64,000 nt of DNA from Dipteris shenzhenensis (Eukaryota; Polypodiophyta; Polypodiopsida; Gleicheniales), in NCBI GenBank assembly GCA_047967505.1, contig CM106541.1. One strand, given 5' to 3'. The notes under the pieces are model-generated. The model saw only the letters and a list, made by a program, of their open reading frames with translations, searched no databases and was not told the DNA's origin. Below are positions 56,239 to 64,000 of this stretch, piece by piece. Positions within the stretch are counted from its first letter, which is position 1, and each line of letters begins with the position of its first letter. Position numbers and translations under genes: made by a program.

Positions 56239-57206
56239 TCAGATGTCTCGTCCTTGAAGCAATATGGGCCGTATGGGTCTTGGCACTTCTACATGATCAC
56301 ACAAGCCATGTGCTGTGCATGGTGCTTGTGTAGGCGAGAATGAAGGAGATGGGAATGTATCTGCTTGTGTAGATAGATTGTGCATTTGTGGTGTAGACGA
56401 AAATATGGGAGATGAAAACTGGTCTGTGCGTGTGATAGGAGGCACAAAAGATGTGAAATGTGATTGTGCATGTGGTGGGAGATGTGAAAAAGGAGGAGGA
56501 ACTTCTAGGTATGAAAGATCTTGGAAAAAAGGGATACGGGGTTCGACATGTTGTGGTGGATGCACTGGTGCATACGTGTGGCGTGGTTGCAGTGGTGCTT
56601 GCAGCTACATTGGGTGGAATGCGACATATGACTAGGGACGTGGGTGCATTGGTGCTTGCAGTTGTGGTGGATGTAATGCAGCATCTGACTAGGGTCGTGG
56701 GTGCATTGATGCTTGTGGTTGCGGCTGTGCTTGGGGGCGTGGGTGCATTGATGGAAGGGAGGTCGAGGCAGCTCCGTTGCCTTTGTAACCTTGCCACGCA
56801 TTCTTGATGTACGTGAACTTGGCATCTACAGCAGGACCCTCCCACTTTGTGTCACATGAGTTTATGTCTCGATCTATTTGATCGAGGCATTGTCGGCCCT
56901 CCATCGCTAAGTGGTACAAATACTGGTCTATAGACTCTATTGTGAAAACATCTGGAAATCAATCACGCAAGTCCTCCCTCCACGCTTTGCCATTGTCCTT
57001 ACCAAATTTTGTACACCACTTTCACCATTTTGGAAAGCTGTCTCAATGATGTCCTGATCGACATTAATTAAGAAGTGTACATTCTTGTTTTTCAGCACCT
57101 TCCTCTGAGACTTTGTGAGATCACATGTGTGAGCCATCTCATATGCAATGAGCTGCAACACATAATTCAATAAAGAATTCAGTGCCAGGTGCAATAAGAA
57201 AATCAA
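56239..57206 (-). pseudogene. Unknown ORF remnants inside the DNA transposon
   Basis: Minus strand. 57206-56937 reads AYEMAHTCDLTKSQRKVLKN and KNVHFLINVDQDIIETAFQN. Another frame, 56919-56689, reads MYHLAMEGRQCLDQIDRDIN and FTYIKNAWQGYKGNGAAS, followed by Pro/His-rich low-complexity sequence with repeats of ...GGTGCATTGATGCTTGTGG-type DNA. I do not recognise a transposase or other family. The frames could be exons of one protein encoded by the element. Confidence 0.35.
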
Positions 57207-57353
57207 TGCAAGTAGTCTAAGAAATTACTTAGGTATGACCTCTCAACTCAAGCTCAAGCCTCAAATCATATAACATACTATAGAAAATCAAAACACAAAA
57301 AATGACCTAGGTATAACCTAATCGTGGACTTCACCATCTAACACTAGGCTTTA

Positions 57354-57950
57354 ACTACAACACACAACTATCAAGGGACAGTTGAGTGCCAAACTAAGTG
57401 TCTAAAAGCACATCGCATGATTTCTAACTTAGGCTGCAACACACAACTATCTAGGGACAGTTGAGTGCCAGACTAAGTGTCTAAGACAACGTCGCATGAT
57501 ATCTAACTTAGACTCCAACACACAACTATCAAGGGACAGTTGAGTGCCAGACTAAGTACTTGAAAACATCTCTAAACTAAGACTGTAACACACAACTCTC
57601 AAGGGAGAGATGAGTGCCAGAATAAGCATCACTAAGCTTGGACTGTAACACACAACTCTCTTAAGAGAGATGAGTGCTAGCCCAAGAGTTCCTACAAACA
57701 AACATTTTTATACAAACTGAGACTGCAACACATAACTCTCTTAAGAGAGATGAGTGCCAGTCTCATGTAAAAGATAATTATTTATATTATAATTAAAATT
57801 ACAACGCACGACAAAAATAGACTGCAACACACAACTCTCGCAAAAGAGATGAGTGCCAGCCTATCTACACACTTAAATACAATACAAAATAAATATTAAA
57901 CAATTTAAAAAGACTGCAACACACAACTCTCCTAAGAGAGATGAGTGCCA
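57354..57950. repeat. Eight interspersed hairpin repeats with variable spacers
   Basis: A ~36-bp unit, GACTGCAACACACAACTCTC then ~4 variable bases then GAGAGATGAGTGCCAG, occurs eight times between 57354 and 57950, separated by unrelated spacers of about 20-60 bp. Early units use AACTATC...GGACAGTT in the stem, later ones AACTCTC...GAGAGAT. The paired change (TATC with GGACAG, CTCTC with GAGAG) keeps the inner stem. The outer ends AGACTG and CAGTCT also pair in some copies. Confidence 0.85.
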
Positions 57951-58303
57951 ATCTTAAACAAAACAAGAGAGAGAGAAACATTGATTACTAACGAAAGACT
58001 ATAACAAAAGTAAGGTGCAGTAAGGTACCTATGACGAGAGCTGGTAGGTATGGAAGTAAGCAAGAGGTAGCAGGTAGGCAACCAAGAGGTGGCAGGCAGG
58101 CAAGCAGGTGGCTCAAGAATATAGCTGGATGTATTCGTATGAATACCAAAAATAATAATTGTTTCAAATTCATACTACATTTATTCATACGAATAAATTA
58201 GGAAAAATCGTTGGATTCGTTTTAATTTGAGAAAATCGTGATTTTTTGCTTTTTTTCGAATCCAAAAAAATTTCAAGCGAATTAATGCAACTTAGGCAAG
58301 AAT

Positions 58304-59560
58304 TTAATGAGACGAGGGTGTAATTATGTGTGGAACTCTTATTCATACTAGTTACTATGTTGCACATGAGAGGTTATGGTGGATTTAAAGCTAACATATT
58401 ATGGGTTCTCTCGAAGAAGCTTCTTCACTGATATACAAACTAACAATCTAGTTAAATTGCATTCAAAATGTATTTTGGTCAAGCAATGGGTCTCAAATAC
58501 CCACACAAATGAAAAACAAAACCAACCATGTCTTTACAGTATAGCTAGAAAAAGAAAAAGAAATTGTATGCATGCAACTACAATCGTTTTGAGCTACATT
58601 CTTATTGTATTCCTTGCAACATCTCTCTTATTTTATTGCCTATTGTGAATCAAGCTGCAACGAAAGGAAACTATTCGAATGAGAACGAAGCTGAAGTAAT
58701 GAAAGACAAGATCGAAACAAAGAAGAAGAGGAAAACCACATTTGCTTGCAAACCCTTTACGAATGCTCCACTGTCTGTATCCATATACTCAATGGAACCT
58801 TCCATTGTACCAATTCTCACGACGATCAGAGAAAGCAGAACAATATCTATTACTTCGCCCAACTAGCTTATATAGAAGATACAAAATTAATTTTGCCAAG
58901 CAAGGAACTTGTGATATGAATGGAAGGAAAATGTTTGCATGAACATTGTCATTGGATTTAATCGCAGAAAGATGAAACGTCGAATGGGTTTGAAGAATTG
59001 CCACAGAAATAGCTTCTTCCATTAAAGGATGGGAATTAAAACATCCTATCATTCAATGGAGGAACACCAAAGACAAAGCGGGCAGCTGTCTCCATCAAAA
59101 GAACGGCGAACAATGGCGGAAGAAATCGCACAAAGCAGAAGAAAAGATCAAGCATGCACATCCCATGCAAAGCCGTTTTAATGAAGCGAGTAAAGCCATG
59201 CAAATACATCTTAATGGACCCAATAAACAAGCAACACGTGGCAGTCCAAAAAAGCAGACCACTACCGGTTCGACATATGTTCCAATCAAATTTTTAGCAA
59301 CAAAATTTTACAAAATCACGATTTTTGGCTTTGCTGTCAAGCCATCGTGCTAAGGCTACAACCAGGGGCAGGCCAAAAAGGGTGGATAAAACGCCACGTG
59401 GGAAAGGCAATGCATGGGCCTTTCTGGCCGGGTGTGGTATGAATCGATCGCCAAAAACTTGCGGGTTTGCTCGTGTGGCATGATGGAGAGGATGGAAGGT
59501 GACGAGGAGAGTAGTGGATGATAGGATGGGGGGGGGGGGTGTGTAGTGTGAAAGGGGTAC
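58304..59560. other. Intergenic stretch, nothing recognised
   Basis: AT-rich, moderately long plus-strand frames with no domain. A G-run lies at 59528-59538. It lies between the transposon-interrupted RPA-like fragment and the putative start region of the Pol IV/V gene. Confidence 0.4.
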
Positions 59561-59574
59561 CTTGAAGGTAAACT

Positions 59575-60607
59575 TGAGCTCTCTCTCTCTCTCTCTCTAC
59601 CAACACCACCCTGGTCACTCTCCTTCTCTTCGACTCTACCACCTTGTCCTCCTCCAAAATTTCCTTCTACTTCTCACTCACGATCTCCTCCTCCTGCTCT
59701 TCCTCTTCTTCCTCTTCCTCCTCCTTTTCCTCCTCTTCCTCCTCCACCCTTCAACCTCATCTGCTTCACTTTCACTCCTTCCCTCGTCTGCTGCTCCAGT
59801 TTCACATTTCTGTTCACCTCCGCACCTCATCCTCTTCCGCCATTTTTGCTGCTTCTCGCATCCTCCTTCATTCCCTCCTTCTCTTCGACACTCCAGAGCC
59901 TCGATTTCACACTCCCACGTCGTCTCGCCGGCTTCCTCAACGTTCGTCGCTTTTTTTGCATGTCCGACCTTTTGCTCTCCGTCGTACATTCACGGATCCT
60001 TGCACAACTTTTCCGACCAGTATGTTACTCCTCGACCTTGCATCCCGCTGTTTTCACGACTCGTCTCTCTTCTGCCGCCGCCTACGTACGGCCGCTTTGG
60101 TCCCTTAGCATTGTCCTTGTCATAACGTTTATCCTTGACGAACGACCTTCGCACTGTTTTCAAGCGCAGATGATTCGCTTGCAAAACCTGCAAGCTGCCA
60201 TGCGACTTCTATCACGGCACTGAACTCCAGCCTCCTTCGGCTGCTGTCACACAAGGCTGCACGAAGACATTTGCTCCACGACCGCCTTCCACACTCAGCC
60301 CATCGCACCTACCTTTCCACTTGCATGCACCGCAGGTCATCCCTGCATGTCGGAGCTTCCACATCTTTCGACTAGAGTTGATCGCTTCTAAAACTATCCG
60401 CCTTCTGTATCACCGAGAAGGCTGATGTGAACTTTGTTTGAACATGGCCTTTTGTAGGCATAAAGCACTGAGAATCAGCATGTATGCTGTGTGCTGTCTA
60501 CGAAATGCGGGTCTCATTTTCGTGCTGTTAATTGTGTCCAGCCGTTTAAGTTCAACTTATGTCTCGTTTCTCTATTACTTGAATGCAGGGAGGGCAGGTG
60601 GTAACTG
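59575..60607 (+). promoter_or_regulatory. Putative promoter/5' UTR of the Pol IV/V subunit gene
   Basis: Starts with (CT)n at 59578-59600 and continues as a pyrimidine-rich tract to about 60240, typical of plant 5' UTRs. TGAATGCAG at 60582-60590 looks like a splice acceptor 17 nt before the ATG, so the leader may contain an intron; the donor was not assigned. Long frames in the tract are Ser/Leu-rich translations of CT repeats and not genes. Confidence 0.45.
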
Positions 60608-60694
60608 ATGGATCCCGTAGACACGGAGGCCTGTGAATTCCCTCAGGCCAGACTGATAAACATCGACTTTGGGTTGCTGACCTCAAAAGACATT
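60608..60694 (+). CDS. Pol IV/V largest subunit (NRPD1/NRPE1-like), coding exon 1
   Basis: Opens MDPVDTEACEFPQARLINID then FGLLTSKDI, followed by donor ATT|GTAAGT, phase 0. It joins in frame to exon 2 at 63709, whose TQISV... continues the N-terminal strand seen in RNA polymerase largest subunits. The ATG is the first after a probable splice acceptor and gives the expected short N-terminal extension. Pol IV and Pol V are plant-specific polymerases of RNA-directed DNA methylation, making siRNA precursors and scaffold transcripts in the nucleus. Confidence 0.8.
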
Positions 60695-61052
60695 GTAAGT
60701 TTTCTCATGGCCGCTGTATACCTTCATTCTTGAAAGTTTTTCAAACGAATAATAGGAATGCTTGATTGCCTTCCTCAACATTTGAAAGTAGGTTCAGCCT
60801 TTAGCGACCCTTACTCTAGGACTGGAAAGCCTGCCATAGTCCACAGTTTTATGCTGGATGCTTAGAGCAAGATCACCGTAAAGTCCTCGCATCAGCACAT
60901 GGACCACGAGGCTGAACCGTAAAAAATAAAAATTATTAAACTTTCAAAATACTATTGAGCTACTTTTTATTTGAAATTTAAATGCCTTAAATTTTGTCTC
61001 TAGTGGAAGCTCACAATTTACTTAAGCTAAAAAAGTTGCAAAATTCTTCTTT

Positions 61053-62533
61053 TCAAGAGAAATTGCAAAAAAATTGTCCCTTGATGATTGGAAATGCAAG
61101 AAAAGCTGGCAAATGTGAAAACCCCTCTTTTGGGCATTCGAATCGGGTGATCACATTTTCGTATAAGAATCTTGTTGTGCTTCTGGCATCTGCCTTTCTG
61201 ATTGCTTTAGCTTCAGCCCATTTTGTAAAGTAATCAGTGGCCACAATGATGTAGCGTGCCTGTGTTCCTTTTGCTGCTGGATGTATGGGACCCACATAGT
61301 CAATTCTCCATTTTTCAAATGGTTTTTGTGCAACAATTGGTGTTAGGGGATTGAAGTCTTTGTGTTGTGGTTTAATAGTCCATTGGCATACATCACAGCC
61401 TTTTACATATTCATAGGCATCTGTCCACAGTGTTGGCCACCAGTAGCCTGCGAGGAGAACTTTTCTTGCTGTGGCTTCCCCTTGGAAGTGTCCTCTTGCA
61501 ATGCCTTCATGGACTTCACTAAGGATTGGCATGATCTCATGAGGCATTACACATCTTCTTAAGATCTGGTCCTTGCCCATCTTGTACAGTTGTCCTGCAA
61601 TGAGTTGATAGGGTGCAGCCTTTAGAATCAATTTTCTGGCATCTACTGCTTTCATGTCAAGGGGTGGTCTTCCGGCCATCAAGTACCCAATGACATCTCT
61701 GCACCATTCTGGAACAGCATCTATTTGAAATAGTGTTGCATTTGGTAAGTCGTCTTCTACTCCAGTGGCTTCTTCTCCCGACTTGACTTGAGATATGTGA
61801 TCGGCAATGTAGTGTTGGGTACCTTTGCGGACCACTATTTTGAAGTTGAATTCTTGAAGCAAGAGGAGCCATCTGGTTATTCTTCCTGTGGTACACGGAC
61901 GGTTCACAAGATAAAGTAATGCTTGATGGTCAGTGTAGAAGAAAAAATCATTTACCAATAGATAGTGCTGAAATTTCTTTACACTATACACCATTGCTCG
62001 GGCTTCTCTTTCTGTGGTTGTATAGTTGATCTCTGCATCATTAAGTTGTCGACTAGCGAAGTAGAAGGGGTAGTCTTTCTTATGTTCACCAGGTTGACAA
62101 AGCTCACTTCCAATTGCATACTTAGATCCATCAGTATGAACATGAAAATCAATATCCCAATTGGGAGATATAAGGATGGGTGTTGTGATTAGGCGCCACT
62201 TTAAAAGCTCAAAGGCTTGGTCGCACTCTTCGGTCCATAAGAACTCCACTAATAATTTGTAAAGTGGTCTAGCTATCATGGCATACCGCAATATAAATCT
62301 TCTATAATAGCCGGCATGTCCCATAAAGACCTGTTCACCTTTGGAATTTGTAGGAGGAGGCAATTCCATGATGATTTTGATTTTGTCCATGTCAGTTGCA
62401 ATCCTTCTTCCAGACATTTGAAGTGGTCCTGTTTGTTTGAATGGATGCACAAATCATCCAAGAACACTCCTTGCTCCACTTTAAAGTGAGCACAACTGAG
62501 CCTCACCATTCCTTTAAAAGGCAGGGTACGCAA
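61053..62533 (-). pseudogene. Ty3/gypsy pol fragment (RT end, RNase H, integrase start)
   Basis: Minus strand. 62533-62400 reads GMVRLSCAHFKVEQGVFLDD then LCIHSNKQDHFKCLEEG, the RT catalytic box as FLDD. After a frame change, a 465-codon frame (62450-61053) reads FMGHAGYYRRFI and LVEFLWTEECDQAFELLK, then RNase H (HVHTDGSKYAIGSEL, YFASRQLNDAEINYTTTERE, YTDHQALLYL), the integrase HHCC finger (HEGIARGHFQGEATARKVLL then GYWWPTLWTDA and CDVCQ), and the integrase core to WRIDYVGPI and YFTKWAEAKAI. It breaks after TRFECPKE, so the second Asp and Glu of the catalytic triad are absent. No LTRs are seen. The long open frame suggests a fairly young insertion. Confidence 0.92.
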
Positions 62534-63105
62534 ATATTATGGCAAACACACTGACTTTTTTGACTACCTATTTGATTCTCTGGTACTGAGAAGGCCTTCT
62601 TAAAATTACCTACTATAACGATCTGCTTGGCCTAAAACAGTAAACAAATCAGCTAGATGGTGGCATTGAATGGAAATGGCACCAGATTTGGCGGATGAAT
62701 GGAGTGGCTGCTGGATGACATAACAGCACAAAAGAATCTGTCTCAACTCTTAGGAAGTCTCTACATGGCTCAGAGGAGAGACCAGAGCAATGTCTGCAGC
62801 TTACTCTTATCCTATACATAATCACTTGATTTTGGTCACCTCTCAATGACCGATAACTGGCACTTGAATAAGTGCATGCAGTTCCACAGCTATAAACAGT
62901 TAGTTTCCATTTTGTGACACCATGTAGCTAACTGATATATATGAATGGCATCATTGACGCATTGAAGATCTAGCTATCCTCAACTAAGTACCCATGGTGA
63001 TGGTGTGATGCTGACTCACATTATTCTGATTAGATATCTTTTGAATGCCAAATAGTGTCGTGCAAATATTGTTTTGCTTGATGAGAATTTTGGGATTTGG
63101 AATCT

Positions 63106-63315
63106 GTAGACATACATATATACATTGTTTATATCATCGTAAATCTAACATTCATGACTACCTCAATACTCATATCCACTTACATCTCACTTACATCAGC
63201 AAGGAAATGAGCACATATATACTGTAGACATACATATATACTTTTGTTTTAGATCACCGTAATTCTAACATTCATGACTACCTCGATACTCATATCCACT
63301 AATATCAGCAAGCCA
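63106..63315. repeat. ~115-bp tandem duplication in intron
   Basis: GTAGACATACATATATAC, then TCTAACATTCATGACTACCT and ATACTCATATCCACT, occur twice in order with small differences. Confidence 0.85.
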
Positions 63316-63708
63316 ATGCACATGACATTAGAGTGGCTGAACTATAATTGTGCAAATTCAATGTATTTTAGAGACTCATATGAGATTTACATTAAGTGCT
63401 TATGTGCACTAATGATTCTCTGTCAGGATGCCTGAATCCTTTTTTCGGCTTGTTTGAGCACATTTGTTGTGAATTAAGTGAGAGTACTGGGAAAAAGTGA
63501 AGAATCAGTATCTGCAGCAATCCAGGATGTGCCTGTTTTCTGAGAAAAGATTCAGATTATCTCCATAAACAGAATCCTCTAAGCAGAAAACAAAGCATAC
63601 TCATGAAATGTCCAGTTTAGAAATATGAATCTTCATGAAAGATTGATAAAAGAAAAGTTGAACAAATGAATATTTCTTGCTATTTAGTACCGACCCCTAG
63701 TCTTGCAG

Positions 63709-63865
63709 ACACAAATTTCCGTTTTTGATAAGAGGGGAGAGTCAGCAATAAGACAGAGCCAGCTTACAGACTGCAGGCTTGGCCTCCCAAATGGTGAAGA
63801 TGAGTGCAAATCCTGTGGGGCAAAGGCAGTGCAGAATGGGGAAAAGGTGGTGCAGAATTGTGAAG
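63709..63865 (+). CDS. Pol IV/V largest subunit, coding exon 2
   Basis: Reads TQISVFDKRGESAIRQSQLT then DCRLGLPNGEDECKSCGAKA and ends VVQNCE plus one base. The LGLP...C..CG......C.GHFG pattern is the N-terminal zinc-binding clamp region of RNA polymerase largest subunits. LTDCRLGLPN with a C..CG pair and no Pol II CTD-type lead-in resembles Pol IV (NRPD1) and Pol V (NRPE1); DCRLGLPN leans slightly to NRPD1. Compared with typical family members there is a small insertion between CG and NCEG (KAVQNGEKVVQ). Acceptor TCTTGCAG, donor AAG|GTATGC, phase 1. Confidence 0.88.
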
Positions 63866-63971
63866 GTATGCACACTTACGCTCTTCCCAAGTTTGGTATT
63901 TTCATTCTCTTCGTAAAACGGCCTAAACATTTGGGAGCTGACTGCTATAATTGGTCTTCTTCTGTTTGCAG

Positions 63972-64000
63972 GGCATTTCGGACATCTTCGACTACCCAGT
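63972..64000 (+). CDS. Pol IV/V largest subunit, coding exon 3 (partial, runs off window)
   Basis: After acceptor TTTGCAG, GG completes the Gly codon with the last base of exon 2 to give CEG|HFGHLRLPS. CEGHFGH is the hallmark block of the largest subunit N-terminus (Cys and His bind zinc). The exon continues past base 64000. Confidence 0.88.

Larger units (their letters stand above)
55643..58295. mobile_element. 2.65-kb inverted-terminus DNA transposon with 8-bp TSD
   Basis: Flanked by the perfect 8-bp direct repeat GCAAGAAT (55635-55642 and 58296-58303). Ends are CTAAGT... and ...CTTAG. Longer subterminal similarity in inverted orientation includes GATTCAAAAAAATCGAGAAA against GATTCGAAAAAAAGCAAAAA, both followed by AATCAC. 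Palindromic ATTCGTACGAATA-like words occur near both ends (55795-55845 and 58133-58192). An 8-bp duplication fits the hAT superfamily, but the CTAAG terminus is not the usual hAT end, so the class is open. Confidence 0.75.
60695..63708 (+). other. Intron 1 of the Pol IV/V subunit gene
   Basis: A 3.0-kb phase-0 intron, donor GTAAGT and acceptor TCTTGCAG. It contains an antisense Ty3/gypsy fragment (61053-62533) and a tandem duplication (63106-63315); the remainder (60695-61050, 62540-63100 and 63320-63700) shows nothing else. Confidence 0.75.

Noticed and set aside
57354-57950. CRISPR array (repeat-spacer pattern)
   Set aside because: The DNA is plant nuclear, the repeats are not identical, spacers vary from about 20 to 60 bp and no cas gene is present. 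Reported instead as hairpin repeats in a transposon.
59562-60225. Several long Ser/Leu/Pro-rich ORFs on both strands
   Set aside because: They follow a CT-rich leader in several frames at once. The position upstream of the Pol IV/V start fits a 5' UTR better.
60608-63865. Assignment to Pol II, Pol I or Pol III largest subunit
   Set aside because: The lead-in LTDCRLGLPNGEDECKSCG has the LGLP form seen in Pol IV/V N-termini. Canonical polymerases have different words at this position. Downstream sequence is needed to separate NRPD1 from NRPE1.

Overview
This is nuclear DNA of a land plant with large, transposon-filled introns. Plant origin rests on three exons of the plant-specific RNA polymerase IV/V largest subunit at the right end, and on a transposon mix (Ty1/copia with initiator-Met-tRNA primer sites, Helitron, Ty3/gypsy) typical of plants. 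A spliced LC8 dynein light chain of conserved algal/animal-like sequence, plus long TE-rich introns, makes a seed-free plant or gymnosperm (for example a fern) more likely than an angiosperm. That last step is inference and I cannot name the species.

Layout. (1) 0-2.8 kb: decayed copia gag pieces and an LTR edge. (2) 2.8-16.65 kb, minus strand: a three-exon LC8 gene whose coding exons can be read and join in phase to 99 codons. Its 13.3-kb first intron holds two copies of one copia family, with about 2-kb arms in inverted orientation, rearranged 5' and 3' pieces, a coiled-coil LINE ORF1-like fragment and one orphan exon-like segment. (3) 16.65-22.9 kb: the LC8 upstream region, microsatellites, and AT-rich DNA with several local tandem duplications but no gene I can support. 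(4) 22.9-33.2 kb: a block bounded by an inverted repeat. It contains copia LTRs of one family in both orientations and, in the middle, the only long intact ORF of the window: a 582-residue minus-strand protein with an HHCC finger and a FAR1/FLYWCH-like Cys-His cluster. (5) 33-39.7 kb: AT-rich DNA with a degenerate tandem array of about 180-bp units (35.2-36.8 kb). (6) 39.8-58.3 kb: nested transposons. A minus-strand Helitron is split by a copia element with both LTRs (44.25-51.29 kb), cut at its helicase by a second copia element, and has its N-terminal third inverted (52.2-54.2 kb). Next to it lies an RPA-like OB-fold gene fragment, interrupted by a 2.65-kb inverted-terminus element with an 8-bp target duplication and eight hairpin-forming repeats. 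(7) 59.5-64 kb, plus strand: the start of the Pol IV/V largest subunit gene, with an antisense Ty3/gypsy fragment in its first coding intron; the gene runs off the window.

Three host genes are supported: LC8, the unnamed 582-aa protein and the Pol IV/V subunit. They show no operon-like relation. The notable theme is that a gene of the small-RNA silencing pathway, and a small conserved gene, both carry retrotransposons in their first introns. All identities were read by eye from translated motifs, without database search.
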